NCBI GenBank assembly: GCA_949297785.1
Contig: CASFTW010000006.1
Location: 1-64,000 of the forward strand
Origin: an uncultured Spirochaetales bacterium
GTDB taxonomy: Bacteria; Spirochaetota; Spirochaetia; Sphaerochaetales; Sphaerochaetaceae
Reading direction: 5' to 3'
DNA length: 64,000 nucleotides
The position numbers and the translations under genes are program-made. Under the pieces are notes generated by a model. That model saw nothing but the letters and a program-made list of their open reading frames with translations, ran no database searches and was not told the DNA's origin. This document shows, one piece after another, positions 42,705 to 53,400 of the stretch. Within the stretch, counting starts at the first letter, position 1. Every line of letters begins with the position of its first letter.

Positions 42705-44224
42705 CCGCTCTCCTTTTCAGATTTTATGCCCGCCATCATGAGACCGACGGCATATTCATCAGTATCCCTGGTATTGACGATATCAATAAGACGGCCTGAA
42801 TTTATTACCGCTATTCTGTCGGACAGATTGAATATCTCATCAAGCTCAAAAGAAACAAGCAATACGGCATTGCCTTTGTCACGGTGCTTGACGAGCTCCT
42901 TGTGAATGAATTCGATCGCTCCGACATCAAGGCCGCGTGTCGGCTGTACAGCAATCAGGAGTTTCGGGTTTTCCGTAATCTCACGCCCGATGATGGCTTT
43001 CTGCTGGTTTCCGCCGGACAGCTTGCCGGCAAGAGAATTGACTCCTTCACCGGAGCGCACATCATACTGATCGATGATCTTCTGGGAATACTCCCTGATG
43101 GATTTCCTGTTCAGAAGCCCTCTTCTGCTGAAAGGCTCCTTGTCGAAATCCTTGATTATGAAATTGTCATACAGAGGCTGCGAGAGAATAAGCCCCCTCT
43201 TCTGGCGGTCTTCCGGTATATGACCGATTCCGCTTTCATTCCTCTCCTTGATCGACATGCGGGTTATATCTCTGCCACAGATGCTCACACTGCCGCTCTG
43301 GATCGCCCTGAGACCGGTTATGGCCTCAACGAGTTCGCTCTGTCCGTTTCCGTCAACACCTGCGATACCCACGATCTCACCGGCATGCACATCAAGAGAG
43401 AAATCCTTTACGCCGAGAACTTTCTTGTTGTTGAGTACATTGAGATTCTTTATCGCCAATACCGTCTCACCGGGTTCGGCTTCTTTCTTCTCAACCTTGA
43501 AATTAACCTGGCGGCCGACCATCATCGCAGCCATGTCATTCACAGACGTGGATGCAACATCCACAACGCCTACAAGCTTTCCGCGTCTTATTACGGTGCA
43601 GCGCTGTGCAACCGCCTTGATTTCCTCAAGCTTGTGGGTGATTATGATGATCGATTTTCCTTCCTTCGCAAGAGAACGCATGATATCCATGAGTTCGTCA
43701 ATCTCCTGCGGAGTGAGAACAGCCGTAGGCTCGTCGAATATGAGTATGTCGGCATCCCGGTAGAGCATCTTGAGAATTTCGACCCTCTGCTGCATGCCGA
43801 CTGTGATATTTTCTATGACCATGTCCGGATCGATATTCAATCCGTATTTCTCACTGAGTTCCTTGATCCTGCGGCTTCCGCTTTTCGTATCAAGAAGGAA
43901 TCCTCCTTCCTTACCCAGAATTATGTTCTCAGTGACTGTGTAGTTATGAACAAGCTGGAAGTGCTGGTGCACCATGCCGATGCCCAGGTCATTGGCATCA
44001 TTCGGCGAGTTTATCCTTACTTCCTTTCCCCTTACCTTGATGATTCCCCTGTCTGCATGGTACAGACCGAAAAGGATGCTCATCAGTGTGGACTTTCCGG
44101 CACCGTTCTCACCAAGAATCGCATGAATCTCGCCTTCCCTCACCTGCAGCGTTATGTCATCGTTTGCCACAATTCCGGGGAATTCCTTGCGGATGCCGAT
44201 CATTTCGATTACGTAGTCTGACAA
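42701..44224 (-). CDS. nupO: Nucleoside ABC transporter ATP-binding protein (NupO type)
   Basis: This 507-residue protein is a tandem of two ABC ATPase domains. The first has Walker A GENGAGKST and Walker B ILIFDEPT but a degenerate signature (NITVGMQQRV). The second has a degenerate Walker A (GVDGNGQSE), a good signature (LSGGNQQK) and VQPTRGLD for Walker B. This asymmetry is normal for ribose/nucleoside importers of this class. It energises NupP/NupQ. Confidence 0.9.
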   Translation of the reverse strand: MSDYVIEMIGIRKEFPGIVANDDITLQVREGEIHAILGENGAGKSTLMSILFGLYHADRGIIKVRGKEVRINSPNDANDLGIGMVHQHFQLVHNYTVTENIILGKEGGFLLDTKSGSRRIKELSEKYGLNIDPDMVIENITVGMQQRVEILKMLYRDADILIFDEPTAVLTPQEIDELMDIMRSLAKEGKSIIIITHKLEEIKAVAQRCTVIRRGKLVGVVDVASTSVNDMAAMMVGRQVNFKVEKKEAEPGETVLAIKNLNVLNNKKVLGVKDFSLDVHAGEIVGIAGVDGNGQSELVEAITGLRAIQSGSVSICGRDITRMSIKERNESGIGHIPEDRQKRGLILSQPLYDNFIIKDFDKEPFSRRGLLNRKSIREYSQKIIDQYDVRSGEGVNSLAGKLSGGNQQKAIIGREITENPKLLIAVQPTRGLDVGAIEFIHKELVKHRDKGNAVLLVSFELDEIFNLSDRIAVINSGRLIDIVNTRDTDEYAVGLMMAGIKSEKESG

Positions 44225-44276
44225 ATCGTGTCTCCGTCAAAATTAAACAGTTATGCTCAACTGTCTGACTGTGCTT

Positions 44277-44306
44277 AAAAAGGCCGCTGTAAACTAACGG
44301 CGGCCT
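44277..44306 (-). terminator. Intrinsic terminator within the nucleoside operon
   Basis: A 7-bp GC-rich stem (AGGCCGC / GCGGCCT) is followed by TTTTTAAG on the minus strand, between the lipoprotein and ATPase genes. Partial read-through would give much more binding protein than transporter core. Confidence 0.75.
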
Positions 44307-44331
44307 TTATCTTCATGATAATAATGCGGTC

Positions 44332-45510
44332 TTACGGAATAAGGCCATCTGCTGTGTCCTGAACAACGATGCTTCCATCAATGATCATCTGTTCGACTTC
44401 AGCTACGATTTCCATTGTCTCCGCAGAAAGGTTCGGGTTTGTCTCAGGAATTCCGAGATCTGCAGTTGCAGCACCGCGGAGCTCGTTTGTTCCGCCCGGG
44501 AATTCATTGTTGTATGCGGCATAGACAAGATCATATGCTGCCTTGTCGACATACTTCATTGCAGAAGTGAGGATGCAGCTCTCGCCGTTTCCCATATCGC
44601 CTACTGTATACTGGTCGACATCAACACCTACGGCCCAGACATTCTGTCCGGCAAGGCGGCGGCTCTTTGCCTCATTGATAACGCCTACACCGGTACCGCC
44701 GGCTGCTGCGAAGATAACGTCAACACCGCTGTCATACATAGCTGTGGCAAGCTGTCCGCCGAGTGCAAGGTCGGCAAATGAACCTGAATACACGAAATTG
44801 CTTGGAGCCATCTCCACTGTTGTGCCGTAGTTGTCATTTGCGAATGCAACACCCTGCTGGAAGCCCCAGTTGAACTTCTGTACAGCCGGGATCTCGATAC
44901 CGCCGACAAAACCGACAGAACCGTCGATGAGCTCAACTGCCGTGGCAACACCGGCAAGGAAACCGGATTCCTGTTCCTTCCATGAAACAGATACTGTGTT
45001 AGGTCCGCAGTTGTCTCCGAGGTTGGAGTCAAAGATTACAAGGTGCAGATCCGGGCACTGTGCCTGAACTTCAATGATAGCCTCTTCGAAGAGGTAGCCC
45101 GGGCATGCAATGAATCTGTATCCCTGATCATAGAGGTTGTAAATGGCATCTGTGTAATCAGCTGTAGTGGTTCCATTCGGTCTGAGATATGTGCTCTGGA
45201 GGCCGAGTTCGTCAGCAGCTCTCTTCACACCCTCCCATGTACCCTGGTTGAATGATCTGTCATCGATTGTTCCGGAGTCAGTTACCATACCGACCATCAG
45301 GCTGTCACCGGAAGTGGCAGGACCGGCACTCTCCTCTTTTTCAGCAGGAGCAGCAGGTGCTGCGGCAGCGGTTGCTGTTGATGTGCTAGCAGCAGCGGTC
45401 GTTGTGGATGTTGTGGATGCGGTTGTTTCCTCATCACCTGAACATGACGTCATCGTGAATACCGAGAAAGCGAGCAGAAGCATCATAACTATAGCTATGG
45501 ATTTCTTCAT
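44332..45510 (-). CDS. BMP/PnrA-family purine-nucleoside-binding lipoprotein
   Basis: This 392-residue BMP-family binding protein has lipobox TMTSC. A low-complexity Thr/Ser/Ala/Pro linker of about 45 residues then keeps the binding domain away from the membrane. The domain starts at MVGMVTDSGTIDDRSFNQGTWEG, the family hallmark, as in Treponema PnrA (TmpC). It should bind purine nucleosides for NupOPQ. A strong promoter (45549-45577) and AAAAGGAG precede ATG 45510. Confidence 0.9.
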   Translation of the reverse strand: MKKSIAIVMMLLLAFSVFTMTSCSGDEETTASTTSTTTAAASTSTATAAAAPAAPAEKEESAGPATSGDSLMVGMVTDSGTIDDRSFNQGTWEGVKRAADELGLQSTYLRPNGTTTADYTDAIYNLYDQGYRFIACPGYLFEEAIIEVQAQCPDLHLVIFDSNLGDNCGPNTVSVSWKEQESGFLAGVATAVELIDGSVGFVGGIEIPAVQKFNWGFQQGVAFANDNYGTTVEMAPSNFVYSGSFADLALGGQLATAMYDSGVDVIFAAAGGTGVGVINEAKSRRLAGQNVWAVGVDVDQYTVGDMGNGESCILTSAMKYVDKAAYDLVYAAYNNEFPGGTNELRGAATADLGIPETNPNLSAETMEIVAEVEQMIIDGSIVVQDTADGLIP

Positions 45511-45548
45511 CTGGTTATCTCCTTTTAAATTTTGGTCATTACCTTTTT

Positions 45549-45577
45549 ATTTTACTGATACACAAAACCACTGTCAA
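45549..45577 (-). promoter_or_regulatory. Strong sigma-70 promoter of the nucleoside operon
   Basis: On the minus strand TTGACA (45572-45577) and TAAAAT (45549-45554) are exactly 17 bp apart. Transcription would start about 30 nt before the lipoprotein ATG. Confidence 0.75.
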
Positions 45578-45648
45578 ACAAAACCGACCGGCAAGCATGT
45601 CCAATTTCGGAAAAATCAGGAGGAAGCCGGAAAATTCAGAAAAAAAAG

Positions 45649-45687
45649 AAAGTCCTCTGTCCATGCTCATGCATGCAGAGGACTTTT
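45649..45687. terminator. Terminator downstream of GH105 gene
   Basis: An 11-bp perfect stem AAAGTCCTCTG / CAGAGGACTTT, with T-runs on both strands, ends the leftward pectin-import operon at 45691. Confidence 0.85.
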
Positions 45688-45690
45688 CAA

Positions 45691-46800
45691 TCAGGTCCTG
45701 CTTTCAGCCATCTCGCTTTCAAGCAGTGCAAGGATGAACGGCCCCACTCCCTTGAAATCGTCACGCTTCTGAGGTTCAAGGAAATAGTATTTGAGAGATC
45801 CGTCCCTGTACGGGTTGCCGCCCAGGCCTGCAACCGAACATATGCCGTCAAGATGGTATATCCCGTTCTCATCACGTGTTAGGTATACCCTCTTTATCCC
45901 GTCAACAGCCTTCCTTGCATTCTCAATATATTTTTCATCAAGAATGCCTGTACGGACTCCCTTGTAATAGAAATATGCGAACATTGCGCTTCCGCTGGTC
46001 TCAAGATAGTTGCCCACGCTGTCCTGGCAGTCAGGCACCTGATACCACATGCCGCTCTCGCTCTGGAATGCGGCAACTGCGGGGGCAAGTTTTCTTATTA
46101 TGTCCTCAAGCTCACCTCTATGCCTGCTGCCGGCAGGAGTATAGTCCAGAACATCAAGAAGCGCCATGCAGAACCATCCGATGGAACGCGACCAGAAATG
46201 CGGGGAAAGTCCCGTGTTTATATCAGACCAGCGCTGTCCCCTTGACTCATCGTATGCATGATAAAGAAGTCCTGTTCTGCTGTCTTTCAACGTGTTATAT
46301 GTAATGATTAATTGATTTATGACATCATCAAGCTCATCTCCGTCATTATGACGCATGGCATACTCGGCATTGAACGGGCCCTGCATATACAGGCCGTCCA
46401 GCCAGATCTGCCACGGATATATCTCCTTATGCCAGTAGACGCCGCTCTTTGTTCTTGGCTGTCTGACAAGCTGACCACGCAGTTTGTCACAAGCCTTGAT
46501 GAAACGCTCCTCCCCGCTTTTGTCATACAGAGGGAAAAGCGCCCTTCCGGCATTGATCTGATCAAGGTTGAATTCCCCTTCTCTGTAAGTGGCAATTGTC
46601 CCGTCTTCGGCGATCAGTCTGTCATACATCGAGTACACCCAGGGATAGACGGATTCATCTTTATGGAAAGCCGCACTCTTAAGTGATGCATACAGGACAA
46701 GACCGTGTTCATAGTGCCACAGCATCATACCGGGGCGGTAATAGCTTTCAACACTTTTTGCAATTGCCAGCGACAGAGGCATGGCCGAATTCTGAGTCAT
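45691..46800 (-). CDS. Unsaturated rhamnogalacturonyl hydrolase (GH105)
   Basis: This 369-residue (alpha/alpha)6-barrel enzyme resembles B. subtilis YteR. It hydrates the unsaturated galacturonyl residue left by rhamnogalacturonan lyase and so frees rhamnose. Catalytic Asp equivalents are Asp80 (FNLDQINAGRAL) and Asp135 (WLDGLYMQGPF). There is no signal peptide, so it acts on imported disaccharide. ATG 46800 has AAGGA upstream; ATG 46818 is possible. It is the last gene of a permease-permease-binding protein-GH105 operon. Confidence 0.9.
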   Translation of the reverse strand: MTQNSAMPLSLAIAKSVESYYRPGMMLWHYEHGLVLYASLKSAAFHKDESVYPWVYSMYDRLIAEDGTIATYREGEFNLDQINAGRALFPLYDKSGEERFIKACDKLRGQLVRQPRTKSGVYWHKEIYPWQIWLDGLYMQGPFNAEYAMRHNDGDELDDVINQLIITYNTLKDSRTGLLYHAYDESRGQRWSDINTGLSPHFWSRSIGWFCMALLDVLDYTPAGSRHRGELEDIIRKLAPAVAAFQSESGMWYQVPDCQDSVGNYLETSGSAMFAYFYYKGVRTGILDEKYIENARKAVDGIKRVYLTRDENGIYHLDGICSVAGLGGNPYRDGSLKYYFLEPQKRDDFKGVGPFILALLESEMAESRT

Positions 46801-46862
46801 ATTCAATATCCTTATCATTGTATGGCCGGCTTTCACCGGCCATATCAAGTTGGTTTCAGTAC

Positions 46863-48434
46863 TTAACGTACAAGTCCGTTTGCCTGTGCGTATGCGATAC
46901 CTTCTTCGTTCCATGCAGCTCCGCCGATATTGTTGAAGCCGTCAATGAAAGCCTGCCAGTTCTCAGGTGTGAGGGCTCTCTGTCCGGAGAGGAACTCTGC
47001 CAGAGTCTGTTCATAGTAGCGCTGCACGTCAGCGTTCGGAGTCGGCATCTGACCTGATCCGATCGCAGCTGTCCAGTACTTTGACTGCATCTCCCTGAGA
47101 GCGGTGAGAGCGGACATTGTCTTTCCGGAAACTGCTGTTGTGTAGGTCGGATAGCGGCTTGCAAGCTCGACATCCGAGTTATAGAATACCATATTTCTCA
47201 GCTGTGTATAAACCTGTCCGTCAGGACCTGAGAATGAGTTGTCGCCAAGGTCGCCTGTCACAGGGATTCCGTTCTCGTCGAGAACATAGTTGACACCCTC
47301 AACACCCCATCCGCAAAGGTAGTAGCCTTCGTCGCTGCTCATCCATTCGAGGAGTTCGCAGATCTTCTCTGCCTTTCCTTCATCAGCAGCATCCTGGCTC
47401 ATTGCGTAGATTCTGTAGTTCTGGTCATAAGCACCGACTGATGCGAGTCCTTCCGGTCCCTTAGGAGGATCGATGATGATCCATTCGCCGTCAGGGAAGT
47501 TTGCATCGAACGGAGCATAGTTGGACTCAGAAGCATAAGCTGCGTTCTGTTCCTTCATAATACCGAAGCGGCCCTGTTTCCATGCTGCGCGGAAGTCATC
47601 CTTCTTGTATGTCAGCCAGTTGGGGTCCATGACTCCTTCCTCGCACATCTGGCGGATGTAAACCATTGCATCATAGAATTCCGGCTTGTAGACATTGAGA
47701 CCGAGATTCTCTTCTTCAAGACACCACAGACCGTCAACACCGAAAGCACCGAGGATCGGGAAGAGACGTGCGCCCGGATAGCCCTTGAGTGTTGCATCCG
47801 ATTCAATGTATGCACCGTAGCCGTATGTATCGTTCTTTCCGTTTCCGTCCGGATCGTCATATGTGAATGCCCTCATGACTTCCATGAGCTCATCAAGATT
47901 GGTGGGAACTTCGAGACCGAGATTGTCCAGCCAGTCCTTTCTGATGAGAAGACCTTCGTTCTTTGCGACAGAACCCGGAGAGGCGAAGCCGTAGCTGTGT
48001 CCGTCGATTGTGGACATTGCAATTGAGTCGGCATCATACTGCTGTGCTGTTCTGTTCGGCATGAGTGCGTAATAGTCATCAACAGGAGCGACAAGACCCT
48101 GGTCGACAAGACGTGTGAGGACTGGGCGGCTCACCATGAAGAGGTCAGGCAGTGAATTGCCTGCAGCTGCAGCCTGGATTCTCACATCCTGATCTGATTC
48201 ATTTGAAGGCAGCACGCTGAGCTTGAGATCAATGCCGTGCTCTTCGCGCAGGATATCATAACCTACCCAGTCATCAGGAATAGGACCTGCCTCTGTGATG
48301 GCGGCACCATACCAAAGTTCGATGGTGACTGTTCCATCTTCGTTGACGGCACTGGATTTCTCAGCGGCACCGTTTGCAAATACTGCTGACATTGCGATAA
48401 TGGCAATGAGCATCAGAGAAAGAAGTTTTTTCAT
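46863..48434 (-). CDS. ABC transporter solute-binding protein (YtcQ type)
   Basis: This 523-residue family 1 binding protein has a signal peptide ending VFA before NGAAEKSS and no lipobox. The segment DDPDGNGKNDTYGYG is a Ca2+-binding-like loop common to this family. It lies directly before GH105, so its ligand is probably an unsaturated rhamnogalacturonan oligosaccharide. GAGGTTAAA precedes ATG 48434. Confidence 0.9.
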   Translation of the reverse strand: MKKLLSLMLIAIIAMSAVFANGAAEKSSAVNEDGTVTIELWYGAAITEAGPIPDDWVGYDILREEHGIDLKLSVLPSNESDQDVRIQAAAAGNSLPDLFMVSRPVLTRLVDQGLVAPVDDYYALMPNRTAQQYDADSIAMSTIDGHSYGFASPGSVAKNEGLLIRKDWLDNLGLEVPTNLDELMEVMRAFTYDDPDGNGKNDTYGYGAYIESDATLKGYPGARLFPILGAFGVDGLWCLEEENLGLNVYKPEFYDAMVYIRQMCEEGVMDPNWLTYKKDDFRAAWKQGRFGIMKEQNAAYASESNYAPFDANFPDGEWIIIDPPKGPEGLASVGAYDQNYRIYAMSQDAADEGKAEKICELLEWMSSDEGYYLCGWGVEGVNYVLDENGIPVTGDLGDNSFSGPDGQVYTQLRNMVFYNSDVELASRYPTYTTAVSGKTMSALTALREMQSKYWTAAIGSGQMPTPNADVQRYYEQTLAEFLSGQRALTPENWQAFIDGFNNIGGAAWNEEGIAYAQANGLVR

Positions 48435-48472
48435 TTTAACCTCCATTTTGTTTTCATTATCCTTTTTTATAA

Positions 48473-49402
48473 TCAACCTTTGACCGCACCTACCATAGTA
48501 CCTTTGGTGAAGTACTTCTGGATGAACGGATAGGCAATTACCATCGGAATGGCACTCATGAATACAGATGCCGCCTTTATGGCCTCAATCGGGGCATTGC
48601 CGAACGCGCTTACCTCAACATACTCGTTCATGCCGGCTGCCATGAGGATGTTTCTCAGAAGAATCGGCAGCGGATTGAGGTTGCTGTCCTGGATGTAGAG
48701 CATTGCGTTGAAGAAGTTGTTCCAGAAAGAGACTCCGTAATACAGTCCGATTGTCATGACGATCGCCTTTGAAAGCGGCATGACTATGCGTATCAGGATC
48801 TGCACTTCAGAGCATCCGTCGATTCTCGCACTCTCCTTCAGCTCTGCGGGAATGCCGTCGAAGAACTGTCTCATGATGATAACGTTGTAGGTGGATATCG
48901 CACCGGGAAGGAAGACTGCTGCGAGGTGGTCCATGAGCCCTATGTTCTGTACCAGGAGGTAAGCCGGGATCATACCGACATCAAAAACATACGGGATAAG
49001 GATGATGGTGGTCAGCACCTTACGTCCCGGAAGCGATTTTACGGACATTACATATGCAAGGGGAATTGTCAGCAGAAGCGCGCTTACGACACCTCCGACA
49101 AGGATCTTGCAGCTGTTGGTGAAGGCCATGACGAAACCGTTGTTTCCCAGAAGGGCCTTGTAGGCATCGAATGACCAGTCCCACGGTGCCATGAACATAC
49201 CTTCAAGATATGTTCCGATATATGTATTGGGACGGAATGAAAGCGTGACTGTCGACCACAGCGGGATAAGGATGATGATCAGCATCAGCACCATGAAGGC
49301 ATCGACACAGACCTGGAAGATCTTGTCCGCCCTTGTGGGGCGCACTGCCTTGTTATGCATATTGGGCTTGAGATGAACCCTTGTTTTCTTTTTATCTGCC
49401 AT
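48473..49402 (-). CDS. ABC transporter permease (YtcP type)
   Basis: This 309-residue inner-membrane permease has six helices, EAA loop ESARIDGCSEVQILIRIVMPLSKA and the typical end YPFIQKYFTKGTMVGAVKG. ATG 49402 follows GGGGGTGA; a GTG at 49411 is an alternative. It pairs with the permease 17 nt upstream for uptake of pectin fragments. Confidence 0.9.
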   Translation of the reverse strand: MADKKKTRVHLKPNMHNKAVRPTRADKIFQVCVDAFMVLMLIIILIPLWSTVTLSFRPNTYIGTYLEGMFMAPWDWSFDAYKALLGNNGFVMAFTNSCKILVGGVVSALLLTIPLAYVMSVKSLPGRKVLTTIILIPYVFDVGMIPAYLLVQNIGLMDHLAAVFLPGAISTYNVIIMRQFFDGIPAELKESARIDGCSEVQILIRIVMPLSKAIVMTIGLYYGVSFWNNFFNAMLYIQDSNLNPLPILLRNILMAAGMNEYVEVSAFGNAPIEAIKAASVFMSAIPMVIAYPFIQKYFTKGTMVGAVKG

Positions 49403-49419
49403 ATTACTCACCCCCTGCC

Positions 49420-50415
49420 TCAGAATAGTGAAGAGCCTTCACTGAATTTGGAAACGAGCTTGTTTGAGAAGACGACAAGCAGCATTCCGATGACGCCCTT
49501 GAAAAGTCCGACTGCCGTGGCAAGGCCGAACTCGAACTGCAGCAGGCCCTGTCTGTAAACCCAGGTGTCGATGATATCGCCGACGGAATATACCTGAGGA
49601 CTGTAGAGCATGTACATCTGGTTGAAGCCCGCATCGAGGATCGTTCCGATCTTGAGAAGGAGAACCGTGACTATGACAGGCTTGATCGACGGGAATGTTA
49701 TGTAACGGACTCTCTGCCAGCTGTTGGCGCCTTCCACCATTGCGGCTTCAAAGAGAGTCACATCGATATTCATCAGCGCCGCGATGAAGATGATTGCGGA
49801 CCATCCCATTTCTTTCCATGCATCGGAAAGAAGGACAACCCACGGGAACGCCTTCACTGATGAAAGGAAGTCTACCGGCTGTCCGCCGAAAAGCTTTATG
49901 ATGTCGTTCAGGATACCCGATGAAGGGGAAAGCAGTGCGAAGAGGACACCGTACATGATGACCCAGCTGAGGAAGTGGGGAAGATATGCAAGTGTCTGCA
50001 CCGTCTTGCGCAGTGCGTAATGGGTGCATTCATAAATGGCGATTGCCAGTATGATCGATACCGGAAGACTGATGAGGATCTTGCCTATCGAGTACATCAG
50101 AGTGTTTCTCAGAAGCTCCCAGAAATAGAAACTGCTGAAGAAGTCGGTGAAGTTCTGGAAACCGATCCATGCGGAACCGAGAACACCGTCACGGGCACGG
50201 AAATCCTTGAATGCGATCTGCGCATTGAAAATGGGAACGTACTTGAAAACGATGTAATAGACAAAAGGAATGAGAAGAAGGAGATACACATCCTTATGCC
50301 TCAGGATCTCCCTTCTCAGATTCGGCTTCGGTGCGACAAGTATGGTAGTACCATCTTTGAGGACTTTAGTGGCCGGCTGTCTCGCAGCACGTTCTGCACT
50401 GTCTTTTTTTCTCAT
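49420..50415 (-). CDS. ABC transporter permease (LplB type)
   Basis: This 331-residue permease has about six helices and EAA loop EAAMVEGANSWQRVRYITFPSIKP. It has a longer basic N-terminus (RREILRHKD) than its partner. GAGGTGG precedes ATG 50415. It is the first gene of the transporter operon, 67 nt downstream of the large sensor-AraC regulator on the same strand. Confidence 0.9.
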   Translation of the reverse strand: MRKKDSAERAARQPATKVLKDGTTILVAPKPNLRREILRHKDVYLLLLIPFVYYIVFKYVPIFNAQIAFKDFRARDGVLGSAWIGFQNFTDFFSSFYFWELLRNTLMYSIGKILISLPVSIILAIAIYECTHYALRKTVQTLAYLPHFLSWVIMYGVLFALLSPSSGILNDIIKLFGGQPVDFLSSVKAFPWVVLLSDAWKEMGWSAIIFIAALMNIDVTLFEAAMVEGANSWQRVRYITFPSIKPVIVTVLLLKIGTILDAGFNQMYMLYSPQVYSVGDIIDTWVYRQGLLQFEFGLATAVGLFKGVIGMLLVVFSNKLVSKFSEGSSLF

Positions 50416-50482
50416 TTTTCCACCTCGATGGTACCAGTATGAGGCTGTTTTTTTTAAATATGCCTACGCAAAATTGTATTTT

Positions 50483-53400
50483 TCAGACTTTGATCCCCTG
50501 CTCTCTGAGCCGCCGCGGCGACATTCCCGTTATTTTCTTAAAGACCCTGCAGAAGTATGCCTGATCCTGGAAACCGGTCTGCCCTGCTATCTCATTGACA
50601 GACATTCCCGTGCCTGTCAGGAGCCGGCTTGCCATCTGCACACGGTAGCGGGAAAGATAATCCCATGGAGATATCCCCATCTCGCGGCGGAAGATTCTCG
50701 TAAGGTAATCCTCCGATATGTTCACGCTTTCTGCCACCTGCCATCTTATGACGGGACGTGCGGCGTTTTTGTTAAGGTATACTATGGCTTTCTTGACCAT
50801 GGCTCCTGTGAGAGGAGGAAGAATCTGACCTCCGCCGAAAATACCGATGAGACGCGATATGAACTCCTGCGCATCACAGATTCCGCTGTTGCATATGAGA
50901 AGATTGGAATAAAGAAGTATGCTTTCAACCTCTTCCTCAGAGAAGCTGTCCTTGCAGATGAGAACAGGAACGGATGAAGAGAAACGGTTCTCCCTCAGTG
51001 CGGCTATCTGGCTGCTTATGCACTCGCTGAGAATGATGAGGGACGGACTTGATGTGAGGGAGGACAGCAGTTCGTCAAATGTCCTGAAGACAGTTCTGGA
51101 ACCGAAAGCGTCGAGCCTTTCAAGGCCGGGAGGCATGCTGCCTGCACAGACAATGCCGGCTCCGGCGTCCTTATCGCCGGCAGCCATGGATGAGACACAT
51201 GTCCATATATCAAGAGGAGAAGACGACAGGGAAAAACACAGAAACGGCAGATTCTTTGCCTTCACGTGGTTGTGCAGCAGGTTGAGGACCACTCTGTCTC
51301 TTCCCTTCTCCCCGGCATCATATATGAGATGGGAGACACTGGCTGGAATTGAGAATCCTCCGGCAAGATCCTTCTCGAGAACGGGGATCACGTCAGTGAA
51401 GGCTGACAACGAAGAGGGAAGAGCGCTCTCAGGGGAAGCTTTTATGAAAACCGCACTGCCTGAAGACTGTACCTGCACATCCATGCCCGACAGGCTCGGA
51501 TAAGGCAGGCTGATCATGAGCGCATGAGGCAGGAAACGGAACGATCCTGACAGAAGCACTGTTATCTTCTCTGCAAGGAGGAGGGAAGGATTGTTCCTCA
51601 CCAGAAGAGGATTCCACCGCTCCACTTCAAGCTTCACGCACACACCTGCAGGCTGTGCACTAACTTCGAGCCGGACCTGCCCGCTTTCAGCCTCGCAGGC
51701 AAGCTGGAAAAGAAGGTCGAAAACCTTTTCAAGCTTGTCCCTGTCGCTGTAGATGGCGGGAAGAAGATGAGGTATGGAGAAATCCGTTATTGAATGGGAG
51801 GACACAAAGGAAGAGAAGAAGTGCACGGTTTCTATCGTGGAGCGCCGGAACTCCATCTCCCCTTTTTCCGTCAGTATGAGATCAAGCAGATGTTCGGCTT
51901 TCACCACATTGCTGACAACCCTCCGCTTCGTCGCGCTGTCCTTGACGAGTGAAAGCGTCTTTCTTATTGAACCGAGAGGCTCCCTGAGCTCCTCGGACAG
52001 GTTTGCATAGAAAGCGCTGCTTTCGCTTTCCGCCTCCTCTGCCCTTTTCTTTGCCTCATTCGCGCTTTCAAGCAGTGTTATTCCCTTGAGAGCTGATGAT
52101 ATCGAGGCCATTATGTCCTCAATGACAAGTTCATTGTGGCCTTTCTCGAATTCAAGGAGTATATAGCCGACACTCTCCTTGTCCATGATCACGGGTTCCA
52201 CAACGAAAGCGCCTTTCGTGATGAAGTATTCATAGCTCTGGGGAAGAAGCGTGCCTGAAAGGAAGTCCTGCTGGGCGACAACGCTCCCGTTGCCGTCGTA
52301 TCCGGCAAGCAGCCGGCTCTCATCCTCGCCTTCCTTCCTGAGGACGATGTAGGCCTGGCGGAAACCCAGCCGGGGAAGGTATTTCTTCATAATATCTGAA
52401 AGATATGACAGGGCATGCGTTGACAGAAGTTCCATCTTGAAATGATTCATGACGGAAATCTCCCCGTTCCTTATATGCTCCTTTTCCCCGTTGACCTGTG
52501 CGAACACATCGAGGATCACCCTGACGAGATTCTTCTGGCAGAAGTCCCGGACCTCCTCTTTCAGCGGAAGCAGGCGTGAAGCCCACATCGCTATTTCAAC
52601 AAGATCCTCATACTCCCCTCCCTGTTTCAGGAAGCCGGCGGCAAGGCGGGAGAAAGAAGACAGGAACCACTGGCGGCGGGAGAGAGGAAAATCATCAGAG
52701 CGCATCAGGAACTCGATAAGATACTCAAGATCCTCTCTCTTTATCCGCGAAGCGCTGTAGCGAACTGCCCAGTCAATGAATGAAGGGACATCCTCAAGCT
52801 TCTTCATCATCCTCTCATCAGAGGCAAAAGGATCCTCGCAGCCGCATGAATGGCGTATGACAAGATCGCACTCAAGGAGGATATCTTCTATTTTTCCATC
52901 CCCTTCCATCCGGCGGTACAGGCTGGCAATCGCACTGTCGATCATCTCGTCGACCGGCATTCTCACAGTTGTCGGGGCAATCGCGATGAGTTTGTTCGTC
53001 TCGGTATCGTTGAAACCTCCGGTGCTCAGGGCAGAAGGGATGTTCACGCCCAGTTCCTCAAGATGATGCACCGCAGCGAACATCATCAGGTCCGAGGCGC
53101 ACACCATTGCGTCGAAATCCACGGAAGGCATCAGCCCTCTTTCGTCTATAAGCTGGCACAGAGCTTCCCTGCCGCGTCCCCATGAATGGGGAGATGTGAT
53201 GAGATCATGGTTTATCCTGAGCCCGGATGAACGCAGGGCATCCATGTATGCCGCAAAACGGGCCTGGCTGGATTCATGGTTCTCCGGCCCCCTGAGGAAA
53301 GCGATCTTCTTCTTTCCATGAACCTCAATGAGGTGTTTCACGAGTTTGTAGAAACCGCTGTAAGCATCAAAGCCGACATAGGGAATGTCGTCCCCCGCCT

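Noticed and set aside
42884-44221. A 445-codon open frame on the plus strand
   Set aside because: It lies antisense to the nucleoside ATPase gene, which shows all ABC motifs; the antisense translation has no recognisable domain or ribosome site.
44281-44306. Operon boundary between the purine lipoprotein and its ATPase
   Set aside because: The hairpin is a good terminator, but no promoter was visible in the remaining gap, so partial read-through fits better than a full boundary.
45167-45772. A 201-codon plus-strand frame rich in Ala and Val
   Set aside because: It is the mirror of the low-complexity Thr/Ala linker of the nucleoside-binding lipoprotein.
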